Positions 40,901 through 43,877 of a DNA stretch of 64,000 nt are shown here, piece by piece (the stretch's first letter is position 1; the number at the start of each line of letters is the position of its first letter). The translations under genes were made by a program, and so were the position numbers. The notes below the pieces were generated by a model. The model was not told the origin of the DNA. It worked only from the letters and a program-made list of their open reading frames with translations, and searched no databases. Source of the stretch: Forficula auricularia (taxonomy: Eukaryota; Arthropoda; Insecta; Dermaptera; Forficulidae); contig JALMQS010000187.1 in the NCBI GenBank assembly GCA_024734495.1, forward strand, positions 13,039,952 to 13,103,951, read 5' to 3'.

Positions 40901-41669
40901 AAAAGATTTGTATTTTTTTAATTTATATAAACAATCAATAAAAAAAATTATTTTATATATATATATATATATATAATTAATTTAAATAATCTAAAAATAA
41001 ATAAAAAAATTAATAAATTTTTAAACAAGTAAATAAATAAATAAATTTTTAAAAAAATAATGTTTGAAAAACAAACAAAAAATAAATAAATAAATAAAAT
41101 AAACAAATGGACTTAGTAATGTGGTAAATTTTCTTTTTTTCTTAAATTTTCAAGGTTTTTTTTTGAACTTTTTGTTTATGAGTCACCACCACCCAGTGTA
41201 GTTGACAATTTGTTGGAGGATTTCACAATAAATTTGCTTACGGTCTCTTTTGAGGATAAATAATTGGTTCTTCGGGACTAGAAAAAAAAACAAAGTGATG
41301 GGGAATTTAATTTAATTTCATGGAATATATAAAATAAATAAAATTCGAGAAAAGAAAGAGAATATTAAAAAAAAGTAGCAAAGAGTATTATTATATTTTT
41401 GACGGATGATTTAATCTTCCGGATTGGCTGATTAGAGAGAGTGAGAGATTACGTCTTGTCTAATTATAATGAAATGAAAAAAAAAATAGATAAATTAAAA
41501 AAATTAAACTCACCCCGATGGAGATACAATTATCATCCGAGCCGGATGGAAATTTACATATAAATTTCGAGCCTGCTCGTTCTTCTGAATCGTTTAGAGG
41601 TCGAAATCGACACACCACTCTAATACTATCCTCGGCAGCAATCTCACGTTCTCTTTGATCGGCGGACAT
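1835..41669 (-). CDS. Khc: Kinesin-1 heavy chain gene, span of 15 coding exons
   Basis: Kinesin-1 heavy chain is the plus-end-directed microtubule motor that carries vesicles, organelles and RNPs. Fifteen minus-strand exons join with consistent phases to 994 complete codons, against about 975 residues in the fly protein. In order they give a motor domain (about residues 10-340) with P-loop GQTSSGKT, switch I NEHSSRSH and switch II DLAGSE; neck linker and neck; long coiled-coil stalk (about 430-900); a light-chain-binding stretch; and the tail with [10 protein letters not shown], the IAK autoinhibition motif. All fifteen exons have canonical GT-AG borders and no internal stop. The last seen exon ends at a strong donor (GTAAG, 1834-1830), so a terminal exon is missing: it lies either in the first 1.8 kb or outside the window. 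Introns are long (up to 9.2 kb) and packed with repeats. Confidence 0.97.
2140..2670 (-). pseudogene. Mariner-like transposase C-terminal remnant
   Basis: Minus strand 2,660-2,370 reads [20 protein letters not shown], then [16 protein letters not shown] and [11 protein letters not shown]: the last part of a mariner/Tc1 DDE transposase, including the third catalytic Asp context ([13 protein letters not shown]). Everything upstream is lost. Left of it, GGCATTTCACGCCTAATCGG (2149 onward) may be the element's terminus. Confidence 0.75.
2912..3137 (-). repeat. tRNA-derived SINE with (ATG)n tail
   Basis: Read on the minus strand it starts TCGGATTAGCCGAGAGCTTA (A-box-like TTAGCCGAGAGC), then a B box GGGTTCGAGTCC, then a body ending in GATGATGATGATGATGAATC. 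This head, body and microsatellite tail define a Pol III SINE. A second family member lies at 56,205-56,411 and shares the ATCAGATTATAGSCGGTCAA body block. Confidence 0.8.
3139..3479. repeat. Foldback repeat, 155-bp arms
   Basis: The arm AATCTCTTAAACCAGAAAAG through AGGCCTTAGGAAGTTTTTGA is repeated in reverse complement at 3,320-3,470 around a (TTA)n core. It abuts the SINE directly. No coding content or hammerhead core seen. Confidence 0.75.
3660..5133. repeat. Long palindromic element, family GAGACAGTCTTATAACTC
   Basis: Left arm 3,660-3,970 and right arm 4,740-5,133 are inverted copies (…GCAGTCTTATAACTCAAA…CAGAACTTGACCTCGAAATA). It carries an inserted LINE tail (3,975-4,270). Full relative at 15,747-16,901; single arm at 46,591-46,810. 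The centre contains a decayed sequence around CAATGGCAGCCCC with no intact reading frame. Confidence 0.8.
3975..4270 (-). pseudogene. LINE 3' end inserted in the palindrome
   Basis: Minus strand reads [20 protein letters not shown] then [12 protein letters not shown], the C-terminal end typical of non-LTR reverse transcriptases, followed by an A-rich (AAAT)n tail at 3,977-4,003. The intact relative at about 16,000 lacks this insert. Confidence 0.65.
5364..5688 (-). CDS. Khc: Khc exon 14, distal stalk and tail
   Basis: Residues 836-943. [40 protein letters not shown], then the tail microtubule-binding segment [20 protein letters not shown]. It ends AQI; the split codon gives the Ala of the IAK motif with exon 15. 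Confidence 0.97.
5893..7004. repeat. Foldback insertion of 1.1 kb with 9-bp duplication
   Basis: Flanked by TATTAATAC at 5,884-5,892 and 7,005-7,013; the interior site is single in the intact MITE. Arms 6,015-6,195 and 6,826-7,004 are inverted copies (GGAGTCTGCTGAGTCTTAAG). A second short inverted pair is 5,893-5,925 and 6,216-6,250. Confidence 0.75.
6324..6739. mobile_element. Hammerhead foldback element HF1, copy 1
   Basis: Bounded by the perfect 11-bp direct repeat GAATATATAAC (6,313-6,323 and 6,740-6,750). A leader TGAAAAGTTTTTGTTTTGCC is followed by about 170-bp inverted arms. Each arm holds the hammerhead-like core: minus 6,463-6,500 and plus 6,603-6,640 (CTGATGA, T, GAAGAC-CAA-GTCTTC, GAAACTATAGTC). 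Copies 2 and 3 are at 26,462-26,918 and 38,601-38,971. Confidence 0.85.
7186..7512. mobile_element. hAT-type MITE with 8-bp target duplication
   Basis: Terminal inverted repeats CATAGAGTAATATAGAGT / ACTCTATATTACTCTATG, flanked by GTTTACAC at 7,178-7,185 and 7,513-7,520. It sits in the right end of the CGTCGCC MITE. 327 bp, no coding capacity. Confidence 0.85.
7722..8935 (+). pseudogene. Non-LTR reverse transcriptase, 5'-truncated, with poly(A) tail
   Basis: 7,722-7,870 reads [21 protein letters not shown] one-base shift near 7,855 leads to [28 protein letters not shown] and [11 protein letters not shown], the RT catalytic box. The thumb region runs to about 8,642, then a 3' UTR ends in A10 with AAT repeats at 8,920-8,940. 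Jockey/CR1-like RT; the N-terminal endonuclease is missing. Confidence 0.85.
9035..9845 (-). pseudogene. Tc1-like transposase remnant, copy 1
   Basis: Minus strand gives [18 protein letters not shown] (first DDE Asp region), then in another frame the C-terminus [40 protein letters not shown]. Frameshifts and stops separate the parts. Confidence 0.75.
9846..10260 (+). pseudogene. Duplicate of the LINE 3' end
   Basis: Repeats 8,517-8,935 at high identity (GACTCGCTAGCTCATYGAAG, CTCCTCAAAGCATGGTTTGC) up to the poly(A). It has no upstream RT sequence: it starts abruptly after CGGACTCC, where the Tc1 remnant ends. Confidence 0.85.
10355..11436 (-). pseudogene. Tc1-like transposase remnant, copy 2 (longer)
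   Basis: Repeats 9,035-9,845 at high identity, with small indels. It continues past the copy-1 breakpoint at CGGACTCC into more transposase sequence (GAGGGAAGGTACCAGTCTCC) and an N-terminal region. Minus strand C-terminus reads [20 protein letters not shown]. Not functional. Confidence 0.75.
11886..12180 (+). pseudogene. LINE 3' fragment with RT zinc-binding motif
   Basis: One frame reads [20 protein letters not shown] then [18 protein letters not shown], a CX2C...HX4C zinc knuckle like the zf-RVT domain at the C-terminus of insect LINE proteins. A few codons on, a stop precedes [20 protein letters not shown]. It ends near AATAAAG at 12,170. Confidence 0.6.
12380..13021. repeat. Diverged tandem repeat, about 245-bp spacing
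   Basis: GAAATTTCGTTTTTATATTC at about 12,390 and GAAATTTCGTTTTTAAATTC at about 12,634 begin two related units with ACATTTTGACAAAATAAT inside. A third partial unit (AGCATTTTGTGTAGGTCTAA) is at 13,640-13,790, beyond a hAT insertion. No gene seen. Confidence 0.5.
13022..13055 (+). ncRNA. Hammerhead-like motif, single copy
   Basis: CTGAAGA, A, GCTG-loop-CAGC, GAAACATC. The flanks pair as AGC/GCT (stem I). It lies in a family with GACAAAGTGTTT upstream; a degenerate relative is at 46,450-46,540 (minus). Confidence 0.6.
13069..13617. mobile_element. hAT-type element, CAAGGGCGGATCCAGG ends
   Basis: Terminal inverted repeats CAAGGGCGGATCCAGG / CCTGGATCCGCCCTTG. Perfect 8-bp target duplication ATTGTACA (13,061-13,068 and 13,618-13,625). 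549 bp with homopolymer G and C tracts. A non-autonomous copy; relatives at 50,450-51,259. Confidence 0.9.
14027..14330. repeat. Possible MITE with GGGGGCC ends
   Basis: GGGGGCCCTAAACTGTCAAT on the left and GATTGACGGGGGCCTACTTA on the right, with several GATTGAC/GTCAATC repeats inside. The ends pair imperfectly, so this is a tentative call. Confidence 0.35.
14841..15075 (-). CDS. Khc: Khc exon 13, stalk and light-chain region
   Basis: Residues 757-835, [40 protein letters not shown] and [20 protein letters not shown], among the most conserved kinesin-1 stalk sequences and part of the light-chain-binding region. Acceptor TTATTTTAG, donor GTGAGT. Confidence 0.97.
15280..15380. repeat. Short inverted repeat in intron
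   Basis: GTACCAACTAGAGGTCAATG and its inverse CATTGACCTCTAGTTGGTAC flank a 40-bp loop. No coding content. Confidence 0.6.
15747..16901. repeat. Long palindromic element, family GAGACAGTCTTATAACTC, full copy
   Basis: Arms 15,747-16,130 and 16,500-16,901 are inverted copies of one another and of 3,660-5,133. The centre (16,260-16,460) has a minus-strand reading frame [20 protein letters not shown] with no recognised domain. The outer end GTCTCAAGATAAAAAACTCA is shared. Confidence 0.8.
17050..17175 (+). ncRNA. Hammerhead-like motif repeat, single arm
   Basis: GCCCTGAAGAAGTCGGCAAA, then GTCAACGAAACGTTGG at 17,077-17,109. Same family as the foldback at 35,727-36,250 (AATAAAAAAGTCACACATAA tail). 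Stem I pairs GCC/GGT. Confidence 0.6.
17317..17491 (-). CDS. Khc: Khc exon 12, stalk
   Basis: Residues 699-756, [20 protein letters not shown] and [20 protein letters not shown]. Coiled coil. The donor GTACGT splits a codon (GA|C), giving Asp with exon 13. Confidence 0.95.
17571..17739 (-). CDS. Khc: Khc exon 11, stalk
   Basis: Residues 643-698, [40 protein letters not shown] and [13 protein letters not shown]. Nearly identical to the insect stalk; phase 1 exit. Confidence 0.96.
17945..18085 (-). CDS. Khc: Khc exon 10, stalk
   Basis: Residues 596-642, [20 protein letters not shown] to [10 protein letters not shown]. Conserved kinesin-1 stalk segment, 47 codons, phase 0, donor GTGAGC. Confidence 0.95.
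18100..19270. repeat. Intron with degenerate foldback
   Basis: 18,550-18,860 has inverted pieces (TACATCTATATAAT and ATTATATAGATGTA) and decayed ACTTTAGTTTG / AACTATAATCTC copies of the hammerhead foldback ends. The rest is AT-rich with poly(T) tracts; I see nothing coding. Confidence 0.4.
19274..19420 (-). CDS. Khc: Khc exon 9, stalk
   Basis: Residues 547-595, [36 protein letters not shown] and a Gly-rich AIGGDGD loop. The donor is GTTCGT, a weak GT site, but the phase and the next exon fit. Only 79 nt of intron separate it from exon 8. Confidence 0.93.
19500..19706 (-). CDS. Khc: Khc exon 8, stalk coiled coil
   Basis: Residues 478-546, [20 protein letters not shown] to EELMQKQ, heptad-rich stalk. 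It includes the conserved [20 protein letters not shown] block. Exactly 69 codons, phase 0 at both ends. Confidence 0.96.
20160..20510 (+). repeat. Dispersed repeat (GACATGGTTTCGCCCAATTT)
   Basis: 20,220-20,508 matches 55,768-56,045 in opposite orientation (TGAAAAAAGTGTTTTTTTTG, ACCATACCCTGTATGG). Copies differ by many substitutions, so the family is old. No ORF of note. Confidence 0.65.
20725..21160 (-). CDS. Khc: Khc exon 7, neck linker, neck coiled coil and hinge
   Basis: Residues 332-477, the largest exon. [18 protein letters not shown] is the neck linker and neck start. After the neck helix comes a Pro/Thr/Ser-rich hinge (about residues 400-435, [20 protein letters not shown]), variable between species and unlike the fly sequence, then coiled coil resumes at [20 protein letters not shown]. 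Acceptor TTTTCAG, donor GTATTG. Confidence 0.96.
21291..21487. mobile_element. PIF/Harbinger-type MITE
   Basis: A nearly perfect 197-bp palindrome with ends GGGCCGGTTG/CAACCGGGCC. Flanked by TTA on both sides (21,288-21,290 and 21,488-21,490), the typical Harbinger duplication. Confidence 0.85.
21536..22497. mobile_element. hAT-type element, CAGTGCCGGATTAAG end
   Basis: Ends CAGTGCCGGATTAAG / CTTAGTCCGGACCTG. 8-bp duplication ATCTAGTT/ATCTAGGT with one mismatch (21,528-21,535; 22,498-22,505). A hammerhead foldback (21,678-21,970) is nested inside. No transposase frame remains. Confidence 0.8.
21678..21970. repeat. Hammerhead foldback inside the hAT element
   Basis: Arms of about 135 bp. Minus 21,770-21,797 and plus 21,848-21,883: CTGAAGA, T, GGGTTAGTCACC(C), GAAATATATATATC. 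Stem I pairs ATCTC/GAGAT over five base pairs, unlike any other family here. Confidence 0.8.
22506..24008. other. Intron interior without recognised content
   Basis: AT-rich sequence. CTAGCTTTAATACCAACGGC at about 22,971 resembles a Helitron-type end on the minus strand, without a partner. No exon or intact element seen. Confidence 0.4.
24009..24262 (-). CDS. Khc: Khc exon 6, end of motor core
   Basis: Residues 248-331. [20 protein letters not shown] and [14 protein letters not shown] (alpha-4/L12 microtubule-binding region), then [26 protein letters not shown] and [11 protein letters not shown]. Phase 2 exit, completed as Arg by exon 7. Confidence 0.97.
24886..25111 (+). pseudogene. Unassigned open frame in intron, no ATG
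   Basis: An uninterrupted frame of about 74 codons, opposite to Khc: [36 protein letters not shown], then [20 protein letters not shown] and VVEIIRF, stop at 25,109-25,111. A TTTTTTTAGCAG acceptor-like site precedes it. GC is higher than in its surroundings. I do not recognise a family; it may be a piece of a mobile element or a captured exon. Confidence 0.35.
25441..25783. mobile_element. Hammerhead foldback element HF2 (AGTCCGTCTCT tail)
   Basis: Flanked by a 16-17 bp direct repeat ending ATATAGAATAGAA (25,424-25,440; 25,784-25,800). Arms hold the cleanest motif: AAACC, CTGAAGA, A, GGAGG-loop-CCTCC, GAAACGTC, GGTTT. Minus copy 25,546-25,579, plus copy 25,607-25,638. Tail ACCAGTCCGTCTCTCTCC is shared with copies at 33,370-33,570, 36,790-37,215 and 61,500-61,940. 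Confidence 0.85.
26125..27088 (+). mobile_element. hAT element with transposase remnant
   Basis: Ends CAGTGGCGTAACAATAG / CTATAGTTACGCCACTG (one change between them). Perfect 8-bp duplication TATCTGTT (26,117-26,124; 27,089-27,096). 26,320-26,450 reads [12 protein letters not shown] then [16 protein letters not shown], the hAT C-terminal dimerisation motif with a stop. A hammerhead foldback is nested inside. Confidence 0.88.
26462..26918. mobile_element. Hammerhead foldback element HF1, copy 2
   Basis: Flanked by TTATCAAACTCT (26,450-26,461) and TTATAAAACTCT (26,919-26,930), a 12-bp duplication with one change. Same leader (GAAAAGTTTTTGTTTTGCCG) and arms as copies 1 and 3. The loop is unrelated, and the right arm has lost its hammerhead core; minus core at 26,610-26,647. 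Confidence 0.85.
27588..27712 (-). CDS. Khc: Khc exon 5, switch I and switch II
   Basis: Residues 206-247. [14 protein letters not shown] is switch I (gamma-phosphate sensing) and [10 protein letters not shown] contains switch II. Acceptor TTTTCTAG, donor GTAGGT, ends in phase 0. Confidence 0.97.
27803..28046. mobile_element. MITE, CGTCGCCTTAGAGTG ends, intact copy
   Basis: 30-bp terminal inverted repeats CGTCGCCTTAGAGTGTAAAC... and their inverse ending at 28,046. Interior (GAAAGAAAAAGAGATGCAGC) matches the broken copy at 5,838-7,529. A possible ATTT duplication flanks it. Confidence 0.8.
28181..28342. mobile_element. Candidate hAT MITE
   Basis: Ends CAGTGGTTTTCA / TGAGAACCGCTG are inverted with two changes. 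No 8-bp duplication is visible, so the boundaries are tentative. Confidence 0.4.
28668..28860. repeat. Repeat with CACCGAGYGATGC hairpin and C-rich tract
   Basis: GTACCTGGAGCCACCGAGTG opens a family also at 42,475-42,510 and 63,284-63,318 (CCGAGCGATGCTCGG hairpin followed by TAAC). Here it is followed by a 130-bp C/A-rich tract; a similar tract is at 42,640-42,690 and 56,520-56,640. Confidence 0.55.
29084..29542. mobile_element. Candidate hAT MITE, GCCGGATTTA ends
   Basis: Left TGCCGGATTTAGGATC and right GCTTAAATCCGGCCCTG are inverted. Related to the CAGTGCCGGATTAAG element at 21,536. No clear target duplication. Confidence 0.5.
29682..29841. mobile_element. hAT MITE, CGAGGGGTGAACCGCGA ends, copy 1
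   Basis: 160 bp with inverted ends CGAGGGGTGAACCGCGA / TCGCGGTTAACCCCTCG and an internal inverted TAGGTGTACAC pair. Copy 2 at 52,805-52,966 has a perfect 8-bp duplication. Confidence 0.75.
30127..30270 (-). CDS. Khc: Khc exon 4, motor domain
   Basis: Residues 158-205: [40 protein letters not shown] and ANRHIAVT. Acceptor TTGTTTTAG, donor A|GTATGT. Phase 1 on both sides; the split codon gives Asn before MNEHSSRSH. Confidence 0.96.
30545..30904. mobile_element. hAT MITE with perfect 8-bp duplication
   Basis: Starts CAGTGTGGTTCTTAACC, ends GGTTAAGAAATACTG. Flanked by ACGTAGAA at 30,537-30,544 and 30,905-30,912. Confidence 0.85.
31480..32105. repeat. Foldback repeat, about 270-bp arms
   Basis: Arm with AGAGTTTTGAGATATTATCG, ATTTGAAATCAAAATATTTT and CAGCTTCCTCTTCGATTTTC is repeated inverted at 31,850-32,090. 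Centre near 31,800. No coding content. Confidence 0.75.
32107..32285. repeat. Foldback with degenerate hammerhead motif
   Basis: Arms TAAGTAATGGAGAGGGATTC and GCTACCCATTGGCT are inverted. Minus strand 32,181-32,219 has TTGATGA, T, GGC-loop-GCC, GAAACGTTTT; C3 of the core is T. Its relative at 55,695-55,735 keeps only the GAAACGTTT half. Confidence 0.6.
32546..32773 (-). CDS. Khc: Khc exon 3, motor domain with P-loop
   Basis: Residues 82-157. It carries the nucleotide-binding P-loop [16 protein letters not shown], then [15 protein letters not shown] and [15 protein letters not shown], all diagnostic of kinesin-1. Acceptor TTTTTTCAG, donor GTAAG, phase 1 in and out. Confidence 0.97.
33370..33570. 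repeat. Foldback of the AGTCCGTCT family, decayed
   Basis: Arms CCAAGGTTTAAAAAATAGA / AAATTATATCTTTTTATT are inverted around GGTTTCGGGTAGAAACC. Ends with TTAGTCCGTCTCCAAAA as in HF2. The hammerhead core is lost. Confidence 0.55.
33656..34522 (+). pseudogene. Mariner-like element with broken transposase
   Basis: About 120-bp inverted ends (GGGTGTCCCAAAATTCAC / GTGAATTTTGGGTCACTC) next to TA. Plus strand 33,990-34,390 reads [35 protein letters not shown] (DDE region), then [12 protein letters not shown], with frameshifts. Non-functional. Confidence 0.8.
34553..34640 (-). CDS. Khc: Khc exon 2, motor domain
   Basis: Residues 53-81, [20 protein letters not shown] onward. Acceptor TTTTTTTTAG, donor GTAAG. 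It leaves phase 1, and the split codon makes Asp with exon 3. Too short for a simple ORF scan; found by kinesin similarity and splice phase. Confidence 0.95.
34915..35435 (+). pseudogene. Non-LTR LINE 3' end
   Basis: [20 protein letters not shown] then a decayed C-terminus ([16 protein letters not shown]) and poly(A) at 35,425-35,433. The layout matches the LINE 3' end at 8,560-8,935 (TGAGATAAAATCAGTAATTC). Confidence 0.6.
35700..36500. repeat. Nested hammerhead foldbacks
   Basis: Outer pair: minus 35,727-35,759 and plus 36,418-36,452 (CTGRAGA, A, GTCG-loop-CGAC, GAAACGTGTTGC). Inner pair: minus 35,853-35,884 and plus 36,150-36,182 (CTGAAGAAGT...CGACGAAACGTTGG), with the AAAAAAGTCACACATAAAAA tail. 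Two different families, one inside the other. Confidence 0.75.
36540..36660 (-). repeat. Single hammerhead-like motif, degenerate stem III
   Basis: Minus 36,549-36,579: CTGAAGA, T, GGT-loop-ACC, GAAACAGC. No inverted partner found. Stem I does not pair clearly. Confidence 0.45.
36790..37215. repeat. Hammerhead foldback, AGTCCGTCT family
   Basis: Arms contain AATTTCCGACGTTTCGGGGA (minus core 36,841-36,874) and CTGAAGAAGGAGAGAAAAAG (plus 37,095-37,128). Ends with TTACCAGTCCGTCTTTC. Stem II has changed on one strand of the plus copy, which now reads AAAACGTC instead of GAAACGTC. Confidence 0.75.
37400..37770. repeat. Foldback with ACTATAGT-type hammerhead motif
   Basis: Minus 37,557-37,594 reads CTGATAA, A, GAAGG-loop, CTCTCGAAACTATAGTC. 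Relative of 660-880. Adjacent 37,411-37,460 is a fragment of the HF1 arm (GAAACTATAGTCCCAAATAA, GCATCAAGCAGA). Confidence 0.6.
38601..38971. mobile_element. Hammerhead foldback element HF1, copy 3
   Basis: Perfect 12-bp target duplication TTTAATCAAATT (38,589-38,600 and 38,972-38,983). Leader and arms as in copies 1 and 2. Plus core 38,830-38,867; the left arm has lost its core by deletion. Confidence 0.88.
39475..40735. repeat. Compound foldback with three hammerhead-like motifs
   Basis: Outer arms 39,475-39,660 and 40,600-40,735 hold CTGAAGA, T, GGCTA-loop-TAGCC, GAAACGTTAGC (minus 39,570-39,603; plus 40,637-40,669). The inner palindrome 40,200-40,440 holds CTGAAGA, T, GGGCTAATAACCC, GAAATATATATC with stem I ACTC/GAGT (minus 40,268-40,298; plus 40,331-40,361). 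40,509-40,537 has a third version. Confidence 0.75.
40950..41513. other. AT-rich start of intron 1
   Basis: Low-complexity (AAAT)n and poly(A)/poly(T), 40,960-41,120. No exon or element recognised apart from simple repeats. Confidence 0.5.
41514..41669 (-). CDS. Khc: Khc exon 1, start codon and beginning of motor domain
   Basis: Residues 1-52. It starts [20 protein letters not shown], the usual kinesin-1 N-terminus with the first motor strand and the RFRPLN motif. The ATG at 41669 is the first in frame and matches the start of insect orthologues. The exon ends ISIG followed by donor GTGAGT, phase 0. A TATAAAA string lies directly next to the ATG and is too close to act as a TATA box for this start. 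Confidence 0.97.
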
Positions 41670-41939
41670 TTTTATAGGATCAATTTCTTCTTCAAATATG
41701 AGATTTATTTGTTAATCACATGGAAGTAAAGATTGAAAAAAAAACAATAATGAGAGAAAAAAAATTCACGAACACATCATCATCTGTCTGCTTTTTTAAA
41801 CTAAAGTTCAAAGCAAAATGGCTTTCATTTAGAAAAAATAAAAAAAAACAATGTTTTATAAAATTGGCCGATTGATAATCTCAAAAAATAGTCATAAAGT
41901 TAATGGGTTAGGTTATTTGAAACAATTTGGCTATATTAA

Positions 41940-42225
41940 AATGGAACTTGGGACTGCAATGTGGAGTTCTGCAGCAGCCCCCTTAGACAAACAGCCAGTG
42001 GCGAGACGAATGGCGATGTCAGTGTGTGTGTGTGTGTTAGTGTTAGTCAGGTAGCCAGCCAAGGAGCGTTGCGTTGCGTTAAGCGGAGCGATGACGTCAC
42101 CCTGGCTCTCTGGAGGTGCTGCTGCTGGTTATTGATCGCGCAGAGGCAGGGCGCTGGCTTCCCTATTGCCAACCAAACCAACTTAAACACCAAAATCTCT
42201 AAACATCCACCGGCATTTTGAATAG
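41940..42225 (-). promoter_or_regulatory. Khc: GC-rich block upstream of Khc, probable promoter
   Basis: The only clearly GC-rich, CpG-containing stretch near the Khc start in an otherwise AT-rich window, 270-550 bp upstream of the ATG. It contains a (GT)n run (about 42,020) and a perfect CRE palindrome TGACGTCA at 42,092-42,099. The plus-strand ORFs crossing it have no recognisable domain. Promoter and 5'-UTR assignment is inferred from position and composition. Confidence 0.5.
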
Positions 42226-42394
42226 GTTCAAAGATTTTTCTTGACGAGTTGTTAATTGCAAAAAATAAATTATAACAATTTGAGCCGCGAAAATTAAATA
42301 ATATAATTAATAATTTCTTATGTTAATTCTACATATTTAGAAAATTATTTTATTATTTTTTTGAAAAGGAAAAATGAATTGAGTACGCGACTGG

Positions 42395-42465
42395 ATTCGA
42401 ACCCGTGTCTCTCTCCTTTAGCCGAAGAGCGCCTTTACTATCTAGGCCACGGATCATCGTCTTTT
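42395..42465 (-). repeat. tRNA-like fragment (SINE head)
   Basis: Minus strand: GATCCGTGGCCTAGATAGTA (A-box-like) and GGGTTCGAATCC (B box). The acceptor stem does not close, so it is more likely a SINE head or tRNA pseudogene than a tRNA. Confidence 0.5.
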
Positions 42466-42474
42466 AAACAATAA

Positions 42475-42510
42475 GTACCTGGAGGCACCGAGCGATGCTC
42501 GGTAACTTTT
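42475..42510 (+). repeat. CACCGAGCGATGCTCGGTAAC hairpin repeat
   Basis: TACCTGGAGGCACCGAGCGA followed by TGCTCGGTAAC. Perfect stem CCGAG/CTCGG. Same as 28,668 and 63,284. May be a non-autonomous element end. Confidence 0.5.
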
Positions 42511-43444
42511 TCCTTCAGTTAAAAGCTTTATTTTAATATTATTTTTAATTTAAAATTCTGATAAAAATGTCGATTTTTATTTGAGGGCCGTTTTCAAATT
42601 AAAAAAAAAATAGAAATATATATATATAGTATTCGCCCACCTCCACCCCCGAAACCTCGCCCTACCCCCGGATCTCCCACCTCCTGCACCTGTTTTGATT
42701 CAACCACATGATTCATTTTTATCCATCCAATTGTTAATAAATAAAACCTATCAAAATATGTTATTTTTTCAGAAAATTGAGAGATTGTCCTCTGCTTGAT
42801 GCTATTTAATTTAAATAATAATATATTCTACCCTACATTTACATGACGACTATAATTAACTATAATACCTTCTAAAGCTTCATTCGTGTGAAATATACGA
42901 TCTTCAAACAAAATGAACACCTCTTCGAGCTTAAATTAGATACTAACCTTGTTTGTTTTTATGAATAAAATTCAGATCTTTTTTAAATAAATTTCTTGAT
43001 TCACTATAATGTTATTATATAGACACTGAGATACATGTGATACAATATAACCACAAAAGCGTCATGAGTCATGGCGCCACCTCTCGGCGGGTGGGGCAAA
43101 ACTGATCTGAACAAAATTATTTGAATTAAGCGATTTTTTTCCAGTCCACTTTTAAAAATTTCTTATCTAATTTTACTATAAAAAAATGGCAAGTCCCGCC
43201 TAAAAACTTTTTAATAATATTACATACCAGTATTGTAATCATACAACATATTTTTTTACTAATACGTATCTAATTAATACAAGAAAAAAGTAATAAAAAG
43301 TTACCATTTATTTTTGTATTTTTGCAATGAATTATTGTGATTTTACCAGCCCGCCAAACACGTAAAAAAAATAATTAAAAAAAAAACTAATACCGCAAAA
43401 GCTGGAATTTTGTGAAGTATAAATTAGCTTAATAAGTTAAAAAG

Positions 43445-43590
43445 AAAAAATATCCAGCTTTGTATTTAATAATAGGAAAAGTGCCCAGCTGATGCAGTCA
43501 AAGATGCAGCAGGTTCCAAAGATCTTTGCCCGAATCAGCTGGGCACTTTTCCCTTATTAAATAAAAAGCTGGATATTTTTTTCATTTAAT
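43445..43590. repeat. Palindrome with 50-bp arms
   Basis: AATATCCAGCTTTGTATTTA and AAAGTGCCCAGCTGAT are inverted at 43,525-43,582. No hammerhead core. Confidence 0.65.
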
Positions 43591-43877
43591 ATATTAAAAT
43601 GGGCTATTGTATTACCGAATTTCGGCTATTGCAATATAAAATACCTTATATTTTTATCATTCACAACGCGTCAAACCCACACAGCGCGTCCATTCTGTTA
43701 TTATTGATCATATAAAAGTTTCCTGCTCCAAAAAGTATAAAATAATGAGAAATAAGTTTTACTATTAATTTTATCAAAATATGCAACTTTTATTTAACAA
43801 TTTATTTACAAAAAAACAAAACGTATGTTTATCTATATTTTGTATGTAGTAAAATAATATACAAAAAAGTTATTGTA

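Larger units (their letters stand above)
38090..40950. repeat. Four alternating inverted arms of one repeat
   Basis: A 180-bp arm (ACAATCCAGAACACGTTTAT, GGGAGAATTTCTCCC, TTAGAAAG) occurs at 38,160-38,345 (+), 39,035-39,250 (-), 39,270-39,470 (+) and 40,735-40,945 (-). HF1 copy 3 sits between arms 1 and 2; a separate foldback, 39,475-40,735, sits between arms 3 and 4. Each arm has GGGAGAAATTCTCCC-GAAACGTTT (minus 38,215-38,246 and 39,323-39,354; plus 40,832-40,863), where the CTGANGA box is replaced by TTGAMAAA. Confidence 0.75.

Noticed and set aside
41961..42221. ORF in the GC-rich block upstream of Khc
   Set aside because: Val/Cys/Ser runs come from a GT repeat; no domain. Better explained as promoter or 5' UTR.
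42395..42465. Functional tRNA gene
   Set aside because: A and B boxes are present but the acceptor and anticodon stems do not close.
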